Shown here one piece after another: positions 58,430-64,000 of a stretch of DNA of 64,000 nt (position 1 is its first letter; every line of letters begins with the position of its first letter). The DNA comes from Bin80 sp026708685 (GTDB lineage Bacteria; Bacteroidota; Rhodothermia; Rhodothermales; Bin80), in assembly GCA_965200955.1 (NCBI GenBank), contig OZ241742.1, positions 3,596,001 to 3,660,000 of the forward strand, written 5' to 3'. The translations under genes were made by a program, and so were the position numbers. The notes under the pieces were generated by a model that was not told the DNA's origin, did not search any database, and saw only the letters and a list, made by a program, of their open reading frames with translations.

Positions 58430-58738
58430 ATTCAAGACCATCCTATGATTGCCCATCCTCTGCATGACTTGAATCTGCATTGGGTACCCGATCATCTCTT
58501 ACATCAACCCTATCATGAACAAGCATCATCTGTAATGAGTGACCTTCATGAACATTTACTGTCTGTTGATCAAGCCTCCTATTCGCTTGATCCATCGTGC
58601 ACTCAGGCTCATATTCTTCAGGAGTCGCTGACCTCTGTGGCTTCGTATCCATGCATTTCACATGGGCATTCAAGAGTGTGTATTCCTTGTTCATGTACCC
58701 ATTGTACCTGTTTCTAAATCAACTAAATCTCTTTCATC
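58430..58738. other. Intergenic region in the surface locus
   Basis: About 310 bases. Both strands have open frames of 80-90 codons (58445-58717 plus, 58443-58694 minus), unusually His/Cys-rich and without a family match. I regard them as chance frames of a biased stretch. A promoter for the downstream gene may lie here. Confidence 0.4.
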
Positions 58739-59806
58739 ATGGCAACTGCATTTAGTGAAGATATTGATCAATCTAACTGGCGAATTTCGTTTCTCATTTT
58801 CTTGATCTTTGTAGCGTTATTTTCCGTTGCTTTCCGGTTTATTCCGCTCCCAAGTCGTGAAACCGTGGATGACTCGCTGGAAGATATCATGTTTGAACTG
58901 ATAACAATCAGTGAGGAGGAGGAAGAAGAACCTGAAGAAACGATTGAAGAAGCCGTTGAAGAACTTGTTGAACCAGCAGATGTGGAGGTCCAACAGGAAA
59001 ATATCGACGAATTACTGTCGGCGTTTGCAGAATTGACTCCCGCGGCAACCCCCGATGACGTTTCGCTCACCAATTCGGGTTCTGTTCAATCAGTCATTCT
59101 TGAAAACGAACTCAATCCCCAACTTGACTTTGATGCTGGTATCTTAGATGGATTCTCCAATCAAAATACTCTTGACCTAGATACCGACATCAGCTCACGC
59201 TCTGGTAGCAGCAGTGCCTGGACGCTCAAGCCAGGATTATCCGCTGATGCGGGTGCATCCACCGAGCAACGAGGATTTGCTATACGTAATCAGGCGAGCG
59301 GTCCTACTGGCGATGATCTGGCAGTACGCCAGCAACAGGAGCCGACCGAATTATTTGATTTATTCAAAGAAGAAAGGGGAACTGGAGATATGTCCCTTGA
59401 TGAGATTCGTAAAGAAAATGCTGTCATCGCATGGTTCAAAGCCAATGCAAGCCCCCTAGATTCTGGAATTCGTGCACTCTTTGAACAGACCGACTCCGAT
59501 CTAACGGCTAAGGTTCTCGCCAATATTAGCGGTCAAGGTTATCCCGTGCAATTAATGTACTCTGCCAGTAGCCGAAACCTACGGATCGCATTCAGTGAAG
59601 ACACGAATATCTTTTATTTCATTGATCCCAAACTTCAAGATCAAGCGAATTACTACGAAGAGGGAGTCGTTGTCCATGACGACCAAATCAGAATCGTCAT
59701 TGTGGAAACCGAGGAATTCTCCGTATCCAGCCCCCAGGCTGTTCGCGTGTATTCCTCCTTTCTCCAGTGGTGGCTTGATCAGATCCGTGAATATGATCAG
59801 TCATAA
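58739..59806 (+). CDS. Acidic single-span membrane protein, TonB-like topology
   Basis: The 355-residue product has one N-terminal membrane helix (ISFLIFLIFVALFSVAF), then a very acidic stretch (ITISEEEEEEPEETIEEAVEE) instead of the proline-rich linker of TonB. A low-complexity middle follows, then a structured C-terminal domain of ~120 residues (VIAWFKANASPLDSGIRALF; QGYPVQLMYSASSRNLRIAFS; FLQWWLDQI). The topology fits an inner-membrane-anchored periplasmic linker that contacts an outer-membrane partner, perhaps the usher-like barrel downstream. No family is recognised and the energy-transducer idea is inference. The gene lies 309 bases after its neighbour. Confidence 0.65.
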   Translation: MATAFSEDIDQSNWRISFLIFLIFVALFSVAFRFIPLPSRETVDDSLEDIMFELITISEEEEEEPEETIEEAVEELVEPADVEVQQENIDELLSAFAELTPAATPDDVSLTNSGSVQSVILENELNPQLDFDAGILDGFSNQNTLDLDTDISSRSGSSSAWTLKPGLSADAGASTEQRGFAIRNQASGPTGDDLAVRQQQEPTELFDLFKEERGTGDMSLDEIRKENAVIAWFKANASPLDSGIRALFEQTDSDLTAKVLANISGQGYPVQLMYSASSRNLRIAFSEDTNIFYFIDPKLQDQANYYEEGVVVHDDQIRIVIVETEEFSVSSPQAVRVYSSFLQWWLDQIREYDQS

Positions 59807-60197
59807 ACTGTTTTCATATGCATCCATTCGCATCCTGATGGTCAATTTGCAGTGTTATTTCGTCAACCTATGGCATTGGAACCATTAATGCTTTCTTTGT
59901 CAAATCTCCACTTCCATGGATTCAACATCAGTGCCCTGTAGGCTCTTGCAAAAGATTGTCATCATACCTTCACTGTGTGTTTCTGATCGTTCCTGTAGCC
60001 ATAGGATGAAAGTGTGATGTCACGTTTCATATTCCATGCTTCCCTGAAGCATAGTCACTCTGGATGGATGTGTATCGTTCATTGATGTGATGATTTCATT
60101 GTTTGATAAACACAGGACTGAAAGAAGGAGCACGGCCTTGTCCTTCCATTGTAGTTCATTTCAGATAGTCAACCGATTTTCTAATGCAGTATCAATC
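59807..60197. other. Intergenic region upstream of the usher-like gene
   Basis: About 390 bases. The open frame continuing upstream of ATG 60198 is not protein-like. A string taggctcttgcaaaag near 59939 vaguely recalls the MITE end but lacks a partner. The usher promoter may be here. Confidence 0.4.
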
Positions 60198-62723
60198 ATG
60201 AGAAATTTTTTTAGCAAGGTATATCGTAGGTTTCTTCTATGCACGCTTCTTGGTGTGACTCTCATACCAAGTGTACTGTCGCAAGTCACCCCCTCACTTC
60301 GAGTGTTACAGGAGGCTCCATGGGTCATCAGCCCCCTGTCTGTTGCACCACTTTCCATGCGTCCCGTTCAAGGCTACTGGGATGCACAGCAGGAAGTCTA
60401 CTATATTGATTTGACCTCATTTCTGAGAGAAATGAACCTATCTGTGAACATTGAAAATCGGACTGTTCGTGCTACGAATAATGTCACGTCGTATGAAGTC
60501 GATTATGATGAAGGCACATTTACCCGACGGTTTGAGTCTGAAATTCAAGCCAGCGATACCCTACAAACAGGAGGATTTTTCTATGCCGTTGAAATCGGCT
60601 CTGGTGATGGCTTTCTGATCACCCCCCCTAGTCTACAAAGAATATTCCCAGCTGGTTCACTGACTTACGATTCAGAGAAACTCTCGCTCCACCTTTCTCA
60701 AGAATTGTTTGCAGAGTCTGCCTCATCCTTTCGTCCCCGTGCCGCCTCTCCTACCTTAGGACTTGGTCCAGTATTGTATGGACGCGACCGCCAAATCCTT
60801 GGCGGAACCCAGTTAGGGTATCGTTTTACCCGCACCCAAAGGCGGGGGAATACTGTCGATTATACAGGATCATTCAATGGTCAGGCCAGTGCCTTATGGG
60901 GACAACTTCGTGCCGATGGATCCATTACATATACAGATGATCTGCAGACTCGCACATCCTTCCGGCAGTTTGATTATTTATTGGATCTCCCAGCATCTTC
61001 CATGATCACTCAAATTGGGTTAGGGCGATCACGCACAGATCAATGGCCCGTCCGTCAGAGTTATGAAGGAGTATGGATGAGTAATCGCCCCCTCTCCACA
61101 CGTCATCAGCAACGTGAAGCAGTCATTCGTGGCATCGCAGAACCTAACGCTCTGATCACCGCCTTAGTTGGAGGCAGTGTTGCTGACCGTGTACAGGCAG
61201 ATGGACAAGGTCGCTATAAACTTACCATTCCTGCTTACTATGGATCCTCCAGAGCAGAACTAGAAATCGTTCCACCCGGTGGGGGTACACCAACGCGGGA
61301 AACCCGCTACCTCTTTATCACCGAAGACCTTGTTCCTGCCCGTCGACTCTACTGGGATGTACAAGGTGGGAGAGATCAATTTGAACATACCGAATATGGA
61401 CATGCCCGTTTCAGTTATGGTGTCTCTACAAACCTAACTGCTTTGGGTAGTATTTCCCATGCTGACACCATCCAGACGGGTACTCTCGGAGTCGTCTCTA
61501 ATGTATCTGAGTCCGTGGTCGTTAGTGCAGAGGTTGGATATCCAAACCCTTCAACCAGAGCCACCTTGCAGTTGTATCGTGATCGTTTTCAGTTTCAAGC
61601 AGAAGGAGCCCTTGCTTCCAAAGAGGGTTTTTCATACTACAAGCAACGCTATTTAGGACGGCTTGGTTGGTCGTCCTCTGGTGCACTCAGTCTTTACCTG
61701 TATGGAAGCCATTTTGAATCGTTTTCAGGCAACACGATCACGCAGTTAGATGCCTCAAGTACCGTCAGAATCGGTCGTCGTACTAATTTAGTCCTTGCTG
61801 GCGGCCAGCGAACCAGTAGACTCTCACCTGATGCCCCTCAAAGTTCACGCTTTCAGTGGCGAACAACATTGACGCGTTATGTGACACCTGGGCCTGTTCG
61901 TGGTCGTGTAGGTTTTCAAGGATATGGAGGTCAGTATGAAGATCTTGACTTCGCAGGTTTGACGGTCTCTGCCTCCTACCGTTCTTTCTCAATCGGTGGC
62001 CGCGTTGGGTATGACTTTCCAGCTGAGACGGTCACCACTTCGTTCTCTATCCGCTGGAATGCTCCATGGATTAGCGTATCCAATCATTCTTCTATTGAAC
62101 TTGATAATCCATACAATCGTCAATCGATTTATGGATCCATGACACTCAGTCGTGACTTCTTATTTACCCGACACCCACAAGTATGGAGCACTGCACAATT
62201 ACGTCCATTTATTGACATCAATCGTGATGGCTCAAGAGATCCAGGAGAAATGATCTTGGATGGTCTTGACATCAATGTTGTCCGGGCTCGCACAGAACCC
62301 CTTGAAGCTGGTGGAGTTCAGGCTGACTTCCTTGCACCAAGTACGCCCTACCAAGTTGTCATTGATCCCAAAACGTTACAAGGACCCGAATTAAATCTGC
62401 CGACTGGAACCAACTTCAGTTTCATTTCTGACCCTGGCGCTGTCAAACAGGTAGACATTCCTGTCCACAAAGACACCGTCATTAACGGAAGTATAGAAAA
62501 TCTCCCGCTGAGCTCGGCAACATTAGCTGTCATTGTGTTCTACCAAGACAGTGCAGAAGTCTATCGATCTGCTGTTTCACAGCAGGGATTGTTCTCGGCA
62601 TTGCTACCGCCTGGAACGTATCGTTTAGAAGTTCAGGACTTACGAGGAGTTGAAGACCTCAGTGGATTCACCCAAACACTGACCGTTCTTGCAACGACCA
62701 CCCAAACTCTTGAAATCCAATAG
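60198..62723 (+). CDS. Usher-like outer-membrane beta-barrel protein
   Basis: Starting at ATG 60198 (MRNFFSKVYRR), which gives a proper signal peptide ending VLSQVTP, the 841-residue protein has an N-terminal periplasmic domain. A FimD/PapC-like middle follows: a plug-type beta-sandwich (VIRGIAEPNALITALVGG near residue 310; YGSSRAELEIVPPGGG), then many amphipathic beta strands of a barrel (residues ~380-660). Near 673-684 DINRDGSRDPGE resembles the carboxypeptidase/SdrD-like domain of archaic ushers, followed by a C-terminal beta domain (LSSATLAVIVFYQD; LLPPGTYRLEVQDL). Ushers export and assemble chaperone-bound subunits. Here no separate small chaperone or pilin gene is adjacent; the chaperone-like part appears inside the protein at 53417-57624. 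Confidence 0.72.
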   Translation: MRNFFSKVYRRFLLCTLLGVTLIPSVLSQVTPSLRVLQEAPWVISPLSVAPLSMRPVQGYWDAQQEVYYIDLTSFLREMNLSVNIENRTVRATNNVTSYEVDYDEGTFTRRFESEIQASDTLQTGGFFYAVEIGSGDGFLITPPSLQRIFPAGSLTYDSEKLSLHLSQELFAESASSFRPRAASPTLGLGPVLYGRDRQILGGTQLGYRFTRTQRRGNTVDYTGSFNGQASALWGQLRADGSITYTDDLQTRTSFRQFDYLLDLPASSMITQIGLGRSRTDQWPVRQSYEGVWMSNRPLSTRHQQREAVIRGIAEPNALITALVGGSVADRVQADGQGRYKLTIPAYYGSSRAELEIVPPGGGTPTRETRYLFITEDLVPARRLYWDVQGGRDQFEHTEYGHARFSYGVSTNLTALGSISHADTIQTGTLGVVSNVSESVVVSAEVGYPNPSTRATLQLYRDRFQFQAEGALASKEGFSYYKQRYLGRLGWSSSGALSLYLYGSHFESFSGNTITQLDASSTVRIGRRTNLVLAGGQRTSRLSPDAPQSSRFQWRTTLTRYVTPGPVRGRVGFQGYGGQYEDLDFAGLTVSASYRSFSIGGRVGYDFPAETVTTSFSIRWNAPWISVSNHSSIELDNPYNRQSIYGSMTLSRDFLFTRHPQVWSTAQLRPFIDINRDGSRDPGEMILDGLDINVVRARTEPLEAGGVQADFLAPSTPYQVVIDPKTLQGPELNLPTGTNFSFISDPGAVKQVDIPVHKDTVINGSIENLPLSSATLAVIVFYQDSAEVYRSAVSQQGLFSALLPPGTYRLEVQDLRGVEDLSGFTQTLTVLATTTQTLEIQ

Positions 62724-62813
62724 AAGGTTTCTACAATTTTGATCTACGCGTATGATCATCTACTGATATGGTGATTATAGATTGCATGATTAAATTTTTC
62801 GGATGAAATATCA

Positions 62814-63017
62814 TTAACCAATCAGTCCTTTATCCTTGAGTATCATATAGATTTCTTTATGAGAAATATTTTTCTTATCGCTCTTGAGATAGATACTTAA
62901 AGCCACGACTTTCGCATCATCTGATAGTAGATGATGCGTGCACCTTTTCTTCCGTCCGATATTTCCAGTACCGCATCTAATTTTGAATACGGGGAGTCTA
63001 TGCAAATGAGGAATCAA
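62814..63017 (-). CDS. Short basic frame with helix-turn-helix-like end
   Basis: A 67-codon frame with a basic, Cys/His-containing first half (GRKKRCTHH) and an HTH-like second half (SDDAKVVALSIYLKS; SHKEIYMILKDKG). This recalls the DNA-binding tail of resolvases or transposases, but it is too short and diverged to name. It could be a fragment of a mobile element, or chance. It lies in the gap after the usher-like gene. Confidence 0.25.
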   Translation of the reverse strand: MIPHLHRLPVFKIRCGTGNIGRKKRCTHHLLSDDAKVVALSIYLKSDKKNISHKEIYMILKDKGLIG

Positions 63018-63324
63018 GTCCCCGTCAGATTTTCTGTCGGTACAACACCGTCTAAGATAGATTGAACTTACTCTTCAATCTTCGGTGATTTCGTAATTTA
63101 TTTAGTTGCTTTTCAAATTTTTTTGGAAATTCCCCTCGCGATCTTTTCTGTCGTTTGGTGAAAAGATCCGCTATCCACATTATCATTCAATAACTCTTTT
63201 ACTGCAAAAGTGGACTCATTGAAGAGTTTATGAGTAGTTGGATAGGCTATTACGATGAGGACCAGTGTAGTATGGCAAGTCATGGGTTATGCTTCGTTGC
63301 TGGTTGATCTACGCACGGGGATGT
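63018..63324. other. Intergenic region, no gene seen
   Basis: About 300 AT-rich bases between the short basic frame and the end of the Sel1-repeat gene. Nothing recognised. Confidence 0.4.
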
Positions 63325-64000
63325 CTATTGAATTAGTTCGGTTGCTCGTTGCTGGGCCTGATTGATCTGCGTGATAGTGAGCTCGTTGCGTAGATTGTTG
63401 AGAAGTTCCTCTATGTATTTCGTCAGTTCCGCCGTTAGCCCGCCAGTGGCTTTGGCGAGAATGAACAGAGTGTATGCCATTGAGCGATCTTGTTCCACTC
63501 CCTCCCCCCAGTAGTAGGAGCGTCCGAGTACGTATTGTGCATTTGCATCTCCCTGCTTAGCTGCCTTTGTCCACCAATGGGTTGCCTGCGTGGAGTCTTG
63601 TTCTACTCCAGCCCCGCTGGCGTAGGCAACTCCGAGCAGGAGTTGAGCCATTGCGAGTCCTTGTTCCGCTGCTTGCTTGAACCAGAGTGCTGCTTCCGTA
63701 TAGTTTTCCATGACTACTTCCCCACCAAGGTAGAAGCTTCCCAGCGTTAGTTGTGCGGTTGCGTTTCCTTGCTCCGCTGCTAGTCTGAACCAGTGGGCTG
63801 CCTTCGTGGCATCTTGTTCTACTCCTCCCCATCCGTTATAGTAGGCATGTCCGACTTCGTATTGTGCCTCAGCGAATCCCTGCTCTGCTGCTTTCATCCA
63901 CCATTGGATTGCTTGCTCAAAGTCTTGTTCTACTCCTCCCCATCCGTTATAGTAGGCATGTCCGACTTCGTATTGTGCCTCAGCGAATCCCTGCTCTGCT
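63325..64000 (-). CDS. Sel1-like repeat protein (partial, start beyond right edge)
   Basis: The minus-strand frame is open from its stop at 63325 to the right edge; the Met at 63897 is internal. It is built of Sel1-type tetratricopeptide-like repeats of 36-37 residues: KAAEQGFAEAQYEVGHAYYNG, given here in part, AAEQGNATAQLTLGSFYLGG, AAEQGLAMAQLLLGVAYASG and AAKQGDANAQYVLGRSYYWG, each followed by GVEQDxxxAxxWW. It ends in a capping helix (LLNNLRNELTITQINQAQQRA). Such solenoids mediate protein-protein contacts and are often exported or envelope proteins. The signal region is not in the window. The two outermost repeats are identical over at least 78 bases at DNA level. Confidence 0.9.
   Translation of the reverse strand, partial: AEQGFAEAQYEVGHAYYNGWGGVEQDFEQAIQWWMKAAEQGFAEAQYEVGHAYYNGWGGVEQDATKAAHWFRLAAEQGNATAQLTLGSFYLGGEVVMENYTEAALWFKQAAEQGLAMAQLLLGVAYASGAGVEQDSTQATHWWTKAAKQGDANAQYVLGRSYYWGEGVEQDRSMAYTLFILAKATGGLTAELTKYIEELLNNLRNELTITQINQAQQRATELIQ
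63812..64000 (-). repeat. Identical 78-bp DNA repeats within the Sel1-like gene
   Basis: The 78 bases at 63812-63889 recur exactly at 63923-64000, a spacing of 111 bases (37 codons). The second copy is cut by the window edge, so the identity may extend further. It indicates a recent repeat-unit duplication. Confidence 0.9.

Noticed and set aside
58445..58717. His/Cys-rich 90-codon frame in the gap of the surface locus
   Set aside because: An equally long frame lies on the opposite strand of the same bases, composition is odd, and no signal peptide or family motif is visible.

Overview
The window looks like a chromosomal segment of a Gram-negative bacterium of the Bacteroidota/Rhodothermota side of the tree. 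Support: a secreted glycoside hydrolase ends in a type IX secretion sorting domain, a lipoprotein zincin of the DUF5117 kind is present, several large outer-membrane or surface proteins occur, start sites lack strong Shine-Dalgarno sequences, and housekeeping genes (SpmA/SpmB, CobW-type GTPase, KatG, FprA-type reductase, B12-dependent ribonucleotide reductase, CCA-adding enzyme) sit singly with long gaps. No rRNA, tRNA or CRISPR array was recognised. Species-level identity is inference only.

Layout. 1-20.5 kb is mostly housekeeping on the minus strand: SpmA/SpmB, a zinc/cobalt-type GTPase, a lipoprotein protease, katG (plus strand), fprA, nrdJ and cca. It already carries scars: a frameshifted AAA ATPase of unusually high GC, a DUF5131 remnant, and a decayed second copy of the nrdJ 3' end on the far side of a methyltransferase-nuclease fusion gene. 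20.5-44.5 kb is an accessory/defence island: a nuclease-helicase pair resembling Hachiman, a decayed second copy of the helicase C-terminus, coiled-coil and membrane proteins, a secreted GH5 enzyme, a dead Dam methylase, a YhdJ-like methylase with a dead restriction endonuclease partner, a second AAA ATPase, and a three-gene operon (ATPase, TOPRIM-like protein, DUF262 protein) whose middle gene has an in-frame TGA. This island is full of duplications: a 306-bp direct repeat pair, a duplicated membrane-protein tail, and 98-bp MITE-like elements, one lying exactly at a duplication breakpoint.

46.7-62.7 kb is a plus-strand surface locus: a truncated N-terminal paralog, a ~2080-residue repeat-rich autotransporter, a ~1400-residue cysteine-containing Ig-like protein ending in DUF4402-like and pilus-chaperone-like regions, an exported partner, an acidic single-span membrane protein and an usher-like outer-membrane barrel. 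Three poly-G tracts lie in the coding sequence of this locus. One of them (G8 at 54389) puts the Ig-like gene out of frame, and a ninth G would give one open frame of 1402 codons. The best reading is a phase-variable surface structure assembled by an unusual chaperone-usher-like machine, which is the most interesting system in the window. The right edge holds a Sel1-repeat protein that runs out of the window.
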